Source: JAVBPA01 sp031549925 (GTDB lineage: Bacteria > Bacillota > Clostridia > Oscillospirales > CAG-272). Taken from it: a stretch of 64,000 nt of DNA. Under the pieces are notes generated by a model, which was not told where the DNA came from, made no database searches, and was given only the letters and a program-made list of their open reading frames with translations. Positions 8,861-19,600 of this stretch are shown here, in pieces. Both the position numbers and the translations under genes were made by a program. How positions within the stretch are numbered: the first letter of the stretch is position 1; the number at the start of each line of letters is the position of its first letter. The stretch is taken from NCBI GenBank assembly GCA_031549925.1, contig JAVBPA010000017.1, positions 25,437-89,436 on the forward strand, in the 5' to 3' direction.

Positions 8861-10330
8861 ATGGATAGAAAAAAATACTTGCAAAAAATTGATGAAGTTA
8901 TAGCAGCCGGTCCGTATAAGGCTGATTGGAACAGCTTGGGAGGGCGGACAATACCGCGTTGGATGTTCAACGGGAAATTCGGTATTTTTATTCATTGGGG
9001 AGTTTACTCTGTCCCGGCTTTCGGAAACGAATGGTACCCTAGAAGCATGTACATAAAAGACTCAGCGGAATATAATCACCATATCAAAACCTACGGACCT
9101 CATTCTGAATTTGGGTATAAGGATTTTATCCCTATGTTTACCGCCGATAGATTCAATCCGGATGAATGGGCAGAACTTTTCGCTTTGGCGGGAGCTAAAT
9201 ATTGCGTTCCGGTAGCCGAACACCATGATGGGTTTCAAATGTATAAGAGTGATGTATCCAGATGGAACGCGTATGAAATGGGACCCAAACGAGATATTTT
9301 AGGAGAATTAAAACATTCACTTAACGAAAAAGGTATTGTTGTGGGCGCTTCTTCTCACCGCATTGAACATTGGTTTTTTATGGAGCATGGGAAAAAATTC
9401 GAAAGCGATGTAAAAGATCCGATGAACGAAAGCGATTTATACTGGCCCGCAAAGTCCGGATCATATAACCGCGAAGCTGGCGAAGAACCTGTTCCGAACA
9501 GGGAATTTATGGAAGACTGGCTTATCAGATGCTGTGAGCTCGTTGATAATTATCAGCCGAAGCAATTCTATTTTGATTGGTGGATTCAGCAGGAAGCCGC
9601 TAAACCGTATTTGCGTAAATTTGCAGCTTATTATTATAATAGTGCTTGTTTATGGGGAGACGAAGTAACAATATGCTACAAACATGACGCATATCCGTTC
9701 GGAACCGCTACGATTGATATAGAACGCGGAAAATTCGCGGAAGTTCAGCCCTTTTATTGGCAGACTGATACAGCGGTTGCGCGTAATTCATGGTGCTGGA
9801 CTGAAAATAATACGTTTAAAACACCTAAAGGATTAATACAGGATCTTATCGATATAGTCAGTAAAAACGGAGTTCTGCTCCTTAATATCGGACCGAAATC
9901 AGACGGAACAATTTCGGATGAAGATAAAAGCATTTTGCTTAAAATGGGAGAGTGGCTCAGGACAAACGGGGAAGCCGTTTATAATACTCATATTTGGCGT
10001 AAATCCTCCGAAGGACCGACAAAAACCTTGGAAGGTCAGTTTACAGATTCTTCTGATTTGCAATTTACTCCTCAAGATATCCGTTTTACCGTAAACGGCG
10101 GATATTTGTATGCAACTGTACTGGAATGGCCTAAAGACGGACGTGTTACAATAACTTCACTAGCCGGACGCGAAGCATCAAACTTACCTATATTTTCCGG
10201 TATAATCGAAAACGCGGAAGTGCTCGGCTCTTCGGGTGCTGTATGGAAACGTGACGGGGAAGGACTTCACATAGAATGTCCGCAAATGCAAAGCGATTTG
10301 CCTGTCGTTGTAAGAGTGACTATAAATTAA
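8861..10330 (+). CDS. Alpha-L-fucosidase, GH29, cytosolic
   Basis: 489 aa. It hydrolyses terminal alpha-L-fucose with retention. GH29 features: GIFIHWG near residues 41-47, AEHHDGF at 119-125, and a likely nucleophile Asp239 in QFYFDWW, with a C-terminal beta-sandwich from about 375. There is no signal peptide, so substrates are probably imported fucosyl-oligosaccharides. A strong AGGAGG precedes the start. It lies between the tatD/radical SAM pair and a solute-binding lipoprotein; the latter could deliver its substrate, although no permease is nearby. Confidence 0.93.
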   Translation: MDRKKYLQKIDEVIAAGPYKADWNSLGGRTIPRWMFNGKFGIFIHWGVYSVPAFGNEWYPRSMYIKDSAEYNHHIKTYGPHSEFGYKDFIPMFTADRFNPDEWAELFALAGAKYCVPVAEHHDGFQMYKSDVSRWNAYEMGPKRDILGELKHSLNEKGIVVGASSHRIEHWFFMEHGKKFESDVKDPMNESDLYWPAKSGSYNREAGEEPVPNREFMEDWLIRCCELVDNYQPKQFYFDWWIQQEAAKPYLRKFAAYYYNSACLWGDEVTICYKHDAYPFGTATIDIERGKFAEVQPFYWQTDTAVARNSWCWTENNTFKTPKGLIQDLIDIVSKNGVLLLNIGPKSDGTISDEDKSILLKMGEWLRTNGEAVYNTHIWRKSSEGPTKTLEGQFTDSSDLQFTPQDIRFTVNGGYLYATVLEWPKDGRVTITSLAGREASNLPIFSGIIENAEVLGSSGAVWKRDGEGLHIECPQMQSDLPVVVRVTIN

Positions 10331-10478
10331 TCATAAAATAAAATTTGGCGTTATAATATTAAAAGTTAATACAATAAAAATAATACAGCTTTTATTAATT
10401 CGGAAAATAAATAATCGATGTTTTTGTAATATGATAAGTTTAAATTTAATATAAAATTTTGTTTTACGGGGATATGAT

Positions 10479-11981
10479 ATGAAAAAAATTTACGGATCAA
10501 TATCTTTGTTGCTTTTATGCGTATTCATGGTTTTTATTGTAATATCCTGTTCGGAAAAAAAGGATTCCGGCAATAACGATAATTCTTCTGTTACAGCGGA
10601 TGAAGAAAAAGAAACGGTAAATATGGATTTTATCGCAGAAATTCCCGCTTTAACATTCAACGATGCAGTTTTTACATTTCTTGTTATGAACGACCCTTGT
10701 TTTAGGCATTTATATGATGTAAACACGGACGAAATAAATGGGGATACAATTAACGATGCGGTTTATGAAAGAAATCGTAAAGTGGAAGAACGTTTAAAAA
10801 TCGTAATAAATGATGTAAAAAGTTCAACTGCGGAAAAAAATTTAAATGCAAGTATAACATCAGGAGATAACGCTTATCAGCTTACATGGTTAAAAGTAGA
10901 TAATTTTTTCACACAATCGATTAACGGTATATTTTATGATTTATATTCGATCCCTTATGTGGATTTGGATAAATTATACTGGGATCAAAACGTTATCCGC
11001 GACTTTACCATTGGAGGGAAATTATACGGTATTATGGGTGATATATCAACATCGGTTTCAATATTTACCCATCTTTTCGGTGTTAATAAAACTATAGCGG
11101 AAAATTATAATATATCAGTTGACGATATATATCAAACGGTACGCGACGGAAAATGGACTATTGATAAAATGCTTGAAATATTTTCTGTGGGATTATATTC
11201 CGATCTGAACGGTAACAGCAAAAGAGATGGGCTTGACCAATTCGCCTTCGGAGTATCACCGGCTGTATTTGAAGCTATGTTTTCGGGAGCAGGTGAAAAA
11301 TGGATTAAAAAAGACAGCGAGGACAACCTTATATTGTCCGATTTGACCGAACGCATGGTAAATGTATACACTAAAATAGTTTCCGTTACATCAGATCATG
11401 AGACGACTCTCGGTACATGGAATATAGGCTCCGTTCAAGGTGTTTCGGATACATACGGATATGTCTACGAAGGTAAATTTGTAAATAATACATCATTTAT
11501 AGTAGATATCGATTTAGGTATTGTTATGGATTACCGCAAAACGAAAGACGATGATTTCGGAATCGTTCCGATACCTAAATACGAAGAATCGCAGAGCGTT
11601 TACAGTGTTTATGCTTATCCCTTCTTCCCTCTGCTTTCCGTTCCGATATCATCTGTCGGGGAAGAACTTGATATGATAGGAATTACAATGGAAGCTTTAT
11701 CCGAAGAATCATATAATAAATTAACTCCCGCTTTTTATGATCTTGCGATAAACGGCAAATATACCCGTGACGAAGCTTCGGTTGAAATGCTTGACCTTAT
11801 ATTAAGAAGCAGAATTTATGATCCGCTTTATTTTAATTCATGGAACGGAAGCTTGCGTGATCAGCTTTCATCGACATTAACAAAAGATAAAGTTGATATT
11901 GCTTCTGTTTTCGCAAAATGTTCACCGAAATTAATTGCCCAGCTTGAAAATGTAGTGGAACAATTCAGAAACAGGGAATAA
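10479..11981 (+). CDS. Extracellular solute-binding lipoprotein (ABC sugar-binding type)
   Basis: 500 aa. A lipoprotein signal peptide ends in VISC with the lipidated Cys24, followed by an acidic Ser/Asn-rich linker. The body resembles large family 1 sugar-binding proteins: a DLNGNSKRDGLDQ calcium-loop-like segment, FGIVPIPKYEES and a C-terminal TPAFYDLAINGKYTRDE block. The same blocks occur in the lipoprotein at 31819-33288, so the two are paralogues. No permease or ATPase gene is adjacent, so the transporter partner must lie elsewhere. The GH29 gene just upstream suggests a fucosylated ligand (inference). Confidence 0.85.
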   Translation: MKKIYGSISLLLLCVFMVFIVISCSEKKDSGNNDNSSVTADEEKETVNMDFIAEIPALTFNDAVFTFLVMNDPCFRHLYDVNTDEINGDTINDAVYERNRKVEERLKIVINDVKSSTAEKNLNASITSGDNAYQLTWLKVDNFFTQSINGIFYDLYSIPYVDLDKLYWDQNVIRDFTIGGKLYGIMGDISTSVSIFTHLFGVNKTIAENYNISVDDIYQTVRDGKWTIDKMLEIFSVGLYSDLNGNSKRDGLDQFAFGVSPAVFEAMFSGAGEKWIKKDSEDNLILSDLTERMVNVYTKIVSVTSDHETTLGTWNIGSVQGVSDTYGYVYEGKFVNNTSFIVDIDLGIVMDYRKTKDDDFGIVPIPKYEESQSVYSVYAYPFFPLLSVPISSVGEELDMIGITMEALSEESYNKLTPAFYDLAINGKYTRDEASVEMLDLILRSRIYDPLYFNSWNGSLRDQLSSTLTKDKVDIASVFAKCSPKLIAQLENVVEQFRNRE

Positions 11982-12009
11982 TCAGAAATTTGTTAAAATT
12001 ATTATAAAC

Positions 12010-12043
12010 AAATAAAGAAGCAGGAGCAAAAACTCCTGCTTCA
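12010..12043 (-). terminator. Intrinsic terminator of rpsT
   Basis: A perfect 10-bp stem (12017-12026 with 12033-12042) is followed on the minus strand by CTTTATTTGTTT, just past the rpsT stop. On the plus strand no T-run follows, so it is assigned to rpsT. Confidence 0.75.
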
Positions 12044-12060
12044 AAATTATCAAAATCTGA

Positions 12061-12327
12061 TTAAGCGCCCATTTTATTTAATTTAATAGTAAACGAACTC
12101 TTTTTTCTAGCTGCTGTATTACGGTGTAATATACCGCGTGCAACCGCACGGTCGATTTTTTTAACCGCTTCTTTATATGTTTTAGCCGCAACTTCTTTGT
12201 CGCCGGCAGCAAGAGCAGTTTCATATTTTTTTATTGCAGTCTTTAAAGTAGACTTGACCATTTTATTTTGAAGCGTCTTAGCCGCTGTTACGTCCACACG
12301 TTTTTTTGCTGATTTTATATTAGGCAA
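12061..12327 (-). CDS. rpsT: 30S ribosomal protein S20
   Basis: 88 aa from a TTG start at 12327. This start is chosen because GGAGGTG lies six bases upstream and the protein then begins LPNIKSAKKRV, matching the usual PNIKSA N-terminus of S20. A longer in-frame reading from 12369 would add 14 residues unlike S20. The protein is a Lys/Ala-rich helical bundle that binds 16S rRNA early in 30S assembly. It is a single-gene unit with its own promoter and terminator, divergent from rpoB. Confidence 0.94.
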   Translation of the reverse strand: MPNIKSAKKRVDVTAAKTLQNKMVKSTLKTAIKKYETALAAGDKEVAAKTYKEAVKKIDRAVARGILHRNTAARKKSSFTIKLNKMGA

Positions 12328-12369
12328 ACCATTCACCTCCTTGCAAAATTCTGTGATAAATATCAACAT

Positions 12370-12398
12370 ATTATAACACTGCTATTTAGAAATTACAA
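12370..12398 (-). promoter_or_regulatory. rpsT promoter
   Basis: On the minus strand, TTGTAA (12393-12398) and TATAAT (12370-12375) with a 17-bp spacer, about 43 bp upstream of the TTG start. Confidence 0.65.
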
Positions 12399-12462
12399 TA
12401 GGATTTACAATTTTTTAATATATTAAATTTTTGTAAATATTAAACTTTGCTGAAAAATGCGT

Positions 12463-12491
12463 TTGACATTGGGTGAATAATATGGTACAAT
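12463..12491 (+). promoter_or_regulatory. Strong sigma-A promoter for rpoBC
   Basis: TTGACA (12463-12468) and TACAAT (12486-12491) with an optimal 17-bp spacer. It is the only good promoter before rpoB and lies 368 bp upstream of the start codon, giving a long untranslated leader. Confidence 0.8.
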
Positions 12492-12497
12492 GACTGT

Positions 12498-12858
12498 TGA
12501 TTTTGATTAATTTTTATAATTAATCCGATATTATCATTACAAGCAGAAACAAATACCCAAAATTAAGGATGTTCGGTAACGGATATCGGTTGTCATCGGT
12601 GATATGTGTTTATAATTCGACTGTAACCAGCATGTCGTAGGGATACATAAACCGTTGAATGGCTGTATTCGAGACCGGCTTTTTTGTGGTTTTGGAGTAT
12701 GTTTTTAATTGAAAATAACGCTTAATTTTTTTGATTGTAATCGATTGTAATATTAATTTTTTTGTTCTTGTATAAAACAATTTGTATTTTTATGATAAAG
12801 CTATAATGTAAAAGGCGGTATTTTCCGGAAATTCGATGTATTAAGGAGTAAAAATTAA
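12498..12858 (+). promoter_or_regulatory. Long structured leader of rpoB
   Basis: About 360 nt lie between the promoter and rpoB without a convincing ORF. The segment 12597-12654 can fold into an extended hairpin: CGGT with ACCG at the base, TATGT with ACATA, then CGAC with GTCG around an apical loop. A GAAT/ATTC mini-hairpin and GACCGGCTTTTTT follow, but that U-run lacks a clear complementary arm, so a terminator cannot be claimed. It does not match the L10 leader as remembered. The final 15 bases carry AAGGAG before ATG. Confidence 0.4.
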
Positions 12859-15800
12859 ATGCTTTCCAAGCAAATGTTAGGAAAAAATGAAAGAATGAGC
12901 TTTGCCAAAATTGACGAAGCTATTGAAATGCCGAACTTAATCGAAGTACAGAAAAAATCATATAAATGGTTTTTGGACGAGGGACTCTTGGAGGTGCTGC
13001 ATGATGTATCTCCGATATCCGATTACTCAGGGAATCTGTACATCGAATTTATCCGTTATTCAATTGACGCAAATCCCAAATATCCGGTTGAAGAATGTAA
13101 GGAACGCGACGCCAATTATGCGGCTCCGCTGCGTGTAACAGTTCGTTTGTTCAATAAAACATCAGGCGAAGTAATTGACCGTGATATTTTCATGGGTGAT
13201 TTTCCGCTTATGACCGACAACGGAACTTTTATCATTAACGGAGCGGAACGCGTTATCGTTTCGCAGATTGTCCGTTCTCCCGGTATATATTATGAATCGG
13301 AAATCGATAAAACAGGGAAGCGCATAATCAGATCAACCGTAATACCGTACCGCGGCGCATGGCTTGAATCTGAAACCGATGCTTCCGATGTGTTTTATAT
13401 AAGAATAGACAAAAACAGGAAAATTCCGGTTACTATTTTTATACGGGCTCTCGGAGTTGAAACAGACGCCGAAATCAAAGCTTTATTCGGAAACGATATA
13501 AAAATCACGGCTACACTTGAAAAAGATTCCATGCAGACAGACGCCGAGAAAAACGGTACCTCTGCCGGAGATGAAGCGCTTAAGGAAATATATAAAAAAT
13601 TGCGTCCGGGAGAACCGCCGCTTGTCGAATCGGCACAGCTGCTTATAAATAATTTATTTTTTGATATAAAACGCTATGACCTGGCTAATGTAGGAAGATA
13701 TAAATTCGATAAAAAACTCGGAATAGCTAAACGCATTGACGGCTGTGTTTTATCAAGACCTGTAATCAGTCCGATAACAGGTGAATTTTTGTACGATACC
13801 GGAACTTTTGTAACGGCGGAAATAGCTAAAAATATTGAATGGAACGGTGTTAACGAAGTATATTTATTGCTTGAAAACGATGTTGAAATAAAAGCGTTTT
13901 CTAATGGAATGGTATTTCCGGCGGCTGTTCTCGGATATGATTTGCGTGAAATCGGTATAAATGAAAAAGTAAAACTGAGTGTGCTGAACGAAATAAATGA
14001 AAAATGCGGCGGAATTAAAGAAGACATTTTAAAAGAATGTAAAGTACGCATGTCAGAACTTGTTCCGAAACACATCACCAAAGACGACATTTTTTCTTCG
14101 ATAAACTATCTGATATGCTTGTCTCACGATATTGGAACAGTAGATGATATCGACCATTTGGGAAACCGCCGTTTGCGTTCGGTTGGTGAACTTTTGCAGA
14201 ATCAAATCCGCATAGGTTTTTCCAGAATGGATAAAATCATAAAAGAACGTATGAATATCCAGGACAGCGATTCATTAACTCCGGAAGCGCTTATAAATAT
14301 AAGACCAGTTGTTACATCAATACGCGAATTTTTCGGTTCGTCTCCTCTTTCGCAGTTTATGGATCAAAACAATCCCCTCGCCGAGCTCACTCATAAACGC
14401 CGTTTATCAGCTCTCGGACCGGGAGGCTTGTCACGCGACAGAGCTTCGTTTGAAGTTCGTGACGTGCATTATACTCATTACGGAAGAATGTGCCCGATTG
14501 AGACTCCTGAAGGACCGAATATAGGACTTATTTCATATCTTGCGACATACGCCAAAATCAACGAATACGGTTTTATTGAAGCGCCTTACCGCAAAATTGA
14601 TAAAAAAACAATGACTGTCACCGATACAATCGAATATATGACAGCAGATGTGGAAGATAATTATTTTATAGTTCAGGCAAACGAACCGCTTGATGAAAAT
14701 AATAATTTTGTAAATAAAAAAGTAACCGGACGTTTCCGCGCTGAAATCATGGAAATGGAAGCTTCCAAAGCGGATTATATGGACGTTTCCCCTAAAATGG
14801 TCGTTTCGGTCGCCACTTCAATGATCCCGTTTTTGGAAAATGACGATAACTCACGCGCTCTCATGGGCTCAAACATGCAGAAACAAGCAGTTCCCCTGCT
14901 TATATCAGATTCTCCTATTGTCGGAACAGGTATGGAATATAAAGCCGCGATAGACAGCGGTGTTGTTGTAATAGCCAAAGAAGGCGGTATTGTCGAAAAA
15001 GTTACCGCGGATGAAATCACTATCCGTACAGACAGCGGTAAAAAAGACGTTTATCATATAATCAAATTCAAAAGATCAAACCAGGGTACATGTATCAACC
15101 AGCGTCCTATCGTATCTAAAGGCGAACGTGTTGAAACAAGGCAGGTAATAGCCGACGGCCCCGCTACATCAAACGGGGAAATTGCTCTCGGAAAAAACGT
15201 TTTGATCGGTTTTATGTCATGGGAAGGCTATAATTACGAGGACGCCGTATTATTAAATGAAAGATTGGTACGGGACGATGTTTATACATCCCTTCATATA
15301 GAAGAATATTCCCATGAAGCGCGTGATACGAAACTGGGACCGGAAGATATAACAAGTGAAATTCCGAACGTCGGCGATGATGCGCGCAAAGACCTGACAA
15401 GCGACGGTATTGTACGTAAAGGTACGGAAGTACGGGCAGGCGATATACTTGTCGGTAAAACAACTCCCAAGGGAGAAACTGAGCTTACCGCGGAAGAAAG
15501 ACTGCTTCGTGCGATATTCGGGGAAAAAACAAGAGAAGTTCGTGATACCTCTCTGCGTCTCCCTCACGGAGAATCAGGTATTGTTGTTGACGTTAAAGTA
15601 TTTTCAAGAGAAAACGGAGATGAATTATCTCCCGGAATAAATAAAGTTGTCAGAGTTTATGTAGCTCAGAAACGTAAAATATCAGTCGGAGACAAAATGG
15701 CTGGCCGCCACGGAAATAAAGGTGTTGTATCAAGAATACTTCCGCCTGAAGATATGCCTTTCCTGCCGGACGGAACTCCGCTTGATATCGTACTGAACCC

Positions 15801-16596
15801 TCTCGGCGTTCCCTCCCGTATGAATATCGGTCAGGTTCTTGAAGTGCATTTGGGTATCGCGGCGAAAAGGCTGGGATGGAAAGTTATGACTCCGGTTTTC
15901 GACGGAGCCAATGAAGATGATATCATAGAATGTTTGCGTATGGCTGGCATGGAAGACAACGGAAAAACCGTTTTATATGACGGAAGAACAGGCGAAAAAT
16001 TTGATAATACGGTTACAGTCGGTATTATGTATTATTTAAAACTGCACCATCTTGTAGACGATAAAATTCACGCAAGATCAACGGGACCTTATTCCCTTGT
16101 AACGCAGCAGCCTCTCGGAGGAAAAGCTCAGTTCGGCGGGCAGCGTTTCGGAGAAATGGAAGTTTGGGCTCTTGAGGCGTATGGAGCGGCTTATACTTTG
16201 CAAGAAATATTAACCGTTAAATCGGACGACGTAACGGGACGTGTCAAGACATATGAAGCTATTGTCAAAGGTCAGAATATACCGACTCCCGGAGTACCGG
16301 AATCATTTAAAGTATTAATAAAAGAATTGCAGTCATTAGCTCTTGATGTACGGGTTCTTGATTATCACGGCAGAGAAATCGAATTGTCTACAATCAATGA
16401 GGATGATGTTGATGTGCCTAATTATATATCTCCCGATGATTTAAGCGAAACCCCGGAAAATGATGAATTATTTGCTTCCTCCTATGAAGACGGCAGCGTA
16501 TTGGAAGAAAGTCTGTACGACGATTTTGATGAAGAAGAAATTTATGAAGATGAAGAAAACGTTTTCGAAGATACCGATGATGAAGATTTGGAATAA
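12859..16596 (+). CDS. rpoB: DNA-directed RNA polymerase beta subunit
   Basis: 1245 aa. Catalytic beta subunit of RNA polymerase. The rifampicin pocket reads SSPLSQFMDQNNPLAELT and then HKRRLSALGPGG; the main resistance positions (E. coli Q513, D516, H526, S531 equivalents) are wild type, while the E. coli Q510 position is Pro (residue 496). The later PIETPEGPNIG, GDKMAGRHGNKG and GGKAQFGGQRFGEMEVWALEAYGA motifs are intact. The C-terminus ends in an unusually acidic tail of about 45 residues. The gene has its own promoter, without rplJ-rplL upstream, and rpoC follows after 20 bp. Confidence 0.99.
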   Translation: MLSKQMLGKNERMSFAKIDEAIEMPNLIEVQKKSYKWFLDEGLLEVLHDVSPISDYSGNLYIEFIRYSIDANPKYPVEECKERDANYAAPLRVTVRLFNKTSGEVIDRDIFMGDFPLMTDNGTFIINGAERVIVSQIVRSPGIYYESEIDKTGKRIIRSTVIPYRGAWLESETDASDVFYIRIDKNRKIPVTIFIRALGVETDAEIKALFGNDIKITATLEKDSMQTDAEKNGTSAGDEALKEIYKKLRPGEPPLVESAQLLINNLFFDIKRYDLANVGRYKFDKKLGIAKRIDGCVLSRPVISPITGEFLYDTGTFVTAEIAKNIEWNGVNEVYLLLENDVEIKAFSNGMVFPAAVLGYDLREIGINEKVKLSVLNEINEKCGGIKEDILKECKVRMSELVPKHITKDDIFSSINYLICLSHDIGTVDDIDHLGNRRLRSVGELLQNQIRIGFSRMDKIIKERMNIQDSDSLTPEALINIRPVVTSIREFFGSSPLSQFMDQNNPLAELTHKRRLSALGPGGLSRDRASFEVRDVHYTHYGRMCPIETPEGPNIGLISYLATYAKINEYGFIEAPYRKIDKKTMTVTDTIEYMTADVEDNYFIVQANEPLDENNNFVNKKVTGRFRAEIMEMEASKADYMDVSPKMVVSVATSMIPFLENDDNSRALMGSNMQKQAVPLLISDSPIVGTGMEYKAAIDSGVVVIAKEGGIVEKVTADEITIRTDSGKKDVYHIIKFKRSNQGTCINQRPIVSKGERVETRQVIADGPATSNGEIALGKNVLIGFMSWEGYNYEDAVLLNERLVRDDVYTSLHIEEYSHEARDTKLGPEDITSEIPNVGDDARKDLTSDGIVRKGTEVRAGDILVGKTTPKGETELTAEERLLRAIFGEKTREVRDTSLRLPHGESGIVVDVKVFSRENGDELSPGINKVVRVYVAQKRKISVGDKMAGRHGNKGVVSRILPPEDMPFLPDGTPLDIVLNPLGVPSRMNIGQVLEVHLGIAAKRLGWKVMTPVFDGANEDDIIECLRMAGMEDNGKTVLYDGRTGEKFDNTVTVGIMYYLKLHHLVDDKIHARSTGPYSLVTQQPLGGKAQFGGQRFGEMEVWALEAYGAAYTLQEILTVKSDDVTGRVKTYEAIVKGQNIPTPGVPESFKVLIKELQSLALDVRVLDYHGREIELSTINEDDVDVPNYISPDDLSETPENDELFASSYEDGSVLEESLYDDFDEEEIYEDEENVFEDTDDEDLE

Positions 16597-16616
16597 CGGG
16601 AGGATATTACAATAAT

Positions 16617-19600
16617 ATGGAAAAAAACATTTTTGATTCAATAAAAATTGGTTTGGCTTCTCCCGAAATGATTAGAAAATGGTCCTTCGGCGAAGTAAAA
16701 AAACCGGAAACAATAAACTACAGAACATTAAAAGCAGAACGTGACGGTTTATTCTGCGAACGCATTTTTGGCCCGACAAAGGACTGGGAATGTCTCTGCG
16801 GAAGATATAAAAGAGTAAAATTTAAAGGGAAAACATGCGAAAAATGCGGAGTTGAAGTTACAACAAAAAAAGTACGCCGTGAAAGAATGGGGCATATAGA
16901 ACTTGCGGCTCCTGTTTCCCATATCTGGTATTTCAGAGCTATACCTTCAAGAATCGGTTTGCTGCTTGATATATCACCGAGACTTTTGGAAAAAGTTCTA
17001 TATTTCGCACAGTATATAGTAATTGATCCCGGTAATACTCCTCTTTCAAAAAATCAATTGCTTACAGAACGCGAATACAGAGACAGCTATGAAAGATATG
17101 AAGAAGAATTTAAAGTCGGTATGGGCGCGGAAGCAATCAAAAGACTTTTAATGGAAATAAATATCGAAGAACTGTCCCAAAAATTAAAAAATGATCTCGC
17201 AAACTCCTCCGGGCAGAAAAAATTACGTATTATAAAAAGACTGGAAGTAGTGGAAGCTTTCAGAAAATCCGGAAACCGTCCGGAATGGATGATACTTGAC
17301 GCTATTCCGGTAATACCTCCGGAAATACGTCCCATGGTACAGCTCGACGGCGGACGTTTTGCTTCTTCTGATTTAAACGACCTTTACAGACGTGTTATAA
17401 ACCGTAATAACAGATTACGCAGATTACAGGAACTTGCAGCTCCGGATATTATAATCAGAAACGAAAAACGTATGCTTCAGGAAGCTGTTGACGCTTTAAT
17501 CGATAACGGCCGCAGAGGAAAACCGGTAACAGGTCCTAATCAGCGCCCGTTAAAGTCGCTTTCTGAAATGCTGCGCGGAAAACAAGGACGTTTCAGACAA
17601 AACCTGCTGGGTAAACGCGTTGACTATTCGGGACGTTCCGTTATCGTAGTCGGACCCGAACTGAAAATTTATCAATGCGGACTCCCGAAGGAAATGGCTC
17701 TTGAATTGTTTAAGCCTTTCGTTATGAAACGGCTTGTCGAAACGCAGAAAGCTTCCAATATAAAAGACGCGAAGAAAAAAGTTGAAAAAATAAACAACGA
17801 TGTTTGGGACGCTCTTGAAATGGTTATTAAAGAACATCCCGTTCTCCTAAACCGTGCGCCTACTCTTCACCGTCTCTCGATTCAGGCTTTTGAACCGATA
17901 CTTGTCGAAGGAAAAGCGATAAAGCTTCATCCGCTTGTATGTACAGCATTTAATGCCGATTTTGACGGCGACCAAATGCCCGTACACGTCCCGCTTTCGG
18001 CGGAAGCGCAGGCAGAAGCAAGATTTTTGATGCTTTCTGCGAACAACTTGTTAAAACCGGTTGACGGACGCGCTGTTACTGTTCCCTCGCAGGATATGGT
18101 TCTAGGATCATACTACCTTACAATGGAAAAAGAGGGTAAGGGGGAAGGTCATGTTTACCGGGATTATAACGAAGCGGTAATGGCATATGAAAACGGAGAT
18201 CTGGCTCTTCACGCTCCTATTAAAATAAGAGTTGAAAAGGAAATTGACGGAGTTAAGGTTTCAGGATTAATTGACGCAACTCTCGGACGCCTTATATTTA
18301 ACAGACCTTTGCCGCAGGATCTTGGATGGGTAGACCGCAGTGACCCGAATAAAGCGCTCGATCTCGAAATTATGTTTGTCTGCGGAAAAAACGAACTTGG
18401 ATTAATCGTTGACCGCTGTATAAAAAAACACGGATTATCAAAAACAGCGCAGGTACTTGATGATATAAAAGCGATGGGCTTTAAATATTCCACTCAAGGT
18501 GCGATATCTCTTTCTATCGCGGACATAACGATTCCGAAAGAAAAAGCAAAACTTATTGCCGAAGCCGAAAAACGCGTTGATAATATACTGGAGCATTATA
18601 ACAACGGTGAATTAACCGAAGCAGAGAGATATAAAAATGTTATCGACACATGGGAAAAAACCACGGATGATATAGTAAAAGCCTTGCAGAACGGTTTTGA
18701 AAGGGATAATCCGATCAAAATGATGAGTGATTCCGGAGCGAGAGGTAACATTACACAGATGAGACAGCTTGCCGGTATGCGCGGACTTATGTATACTGCG
18801 ACAGGTAAAAAAATGGAGATTCCGATCAAATCGAATTTCAGGGAAGGACTTAATATTCTTGAATATTTCGCAGCCGCGAGAGGAGCACGCAAAACGCTTT
18901 CTGATACGGCTTTGCGTACCGCGGACTCGGGTTATCTGACTCGCCGCTTAGTTGATGTTTCACAGGATGTTATTATCAGGGAAGACGATTGCGGAACTGT
19001 AAAAGGTATAACTGTAAGCCAGATTATAACGGAAGAAGATAAAGAAAGCGACAGATCCAATGTTCTTGAAACATTGAAAGAAAGAATAACCGGAAGATTT
19101 GTTATAGGCGACGTTATAAATCCTAAAAACGGAGAAGTTATAGTTGTCAACAATACAATGGTTTCCGAAGAACAAGCGGACGATATTGTAAAATGCGGAA
19201 TAGAAAAAGTAACAGTAAGATCAATTCTTTACTGCCGCGCTAAGCACGGAGTTTGTTCTCGCTGCTACGGAGCCGATTTAGCGCTTGGTATACCGGTTAA
19301 CGTCGGTGAAGCAGTCGGAATAATAGCCGCACAGTCTATCGGAGAACCCGGAACGCAATTGACAATGAGAACTTTCCATACAGGAGGAGTTGCCGGATCT
19401 GATATTACACAGGGTCTTCCCAGAGTTGAAGAACTCTTTGAAGCGCGTAAACCTAAGAAAACCGCTGTAATCGCGGAAATAAACGGACGTATTTCAATAC
19501 AGGATATAAAACGTATGAGAGGTATTGTTATTACTCCCGATGATATAATGGACGCAACGCCTCCGGTGACATATCAGATTCCGTACGGAGTAGCTATAAA

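Noticed and set aside
13674..14090. Antisense ORFs in rpoB, rpoC, fusA and tuf (for example 138 aa here)
   Set aside because: They mirror the codon pattern of the highly expressed sense genes, have no ribosome binding sites and no domain features.
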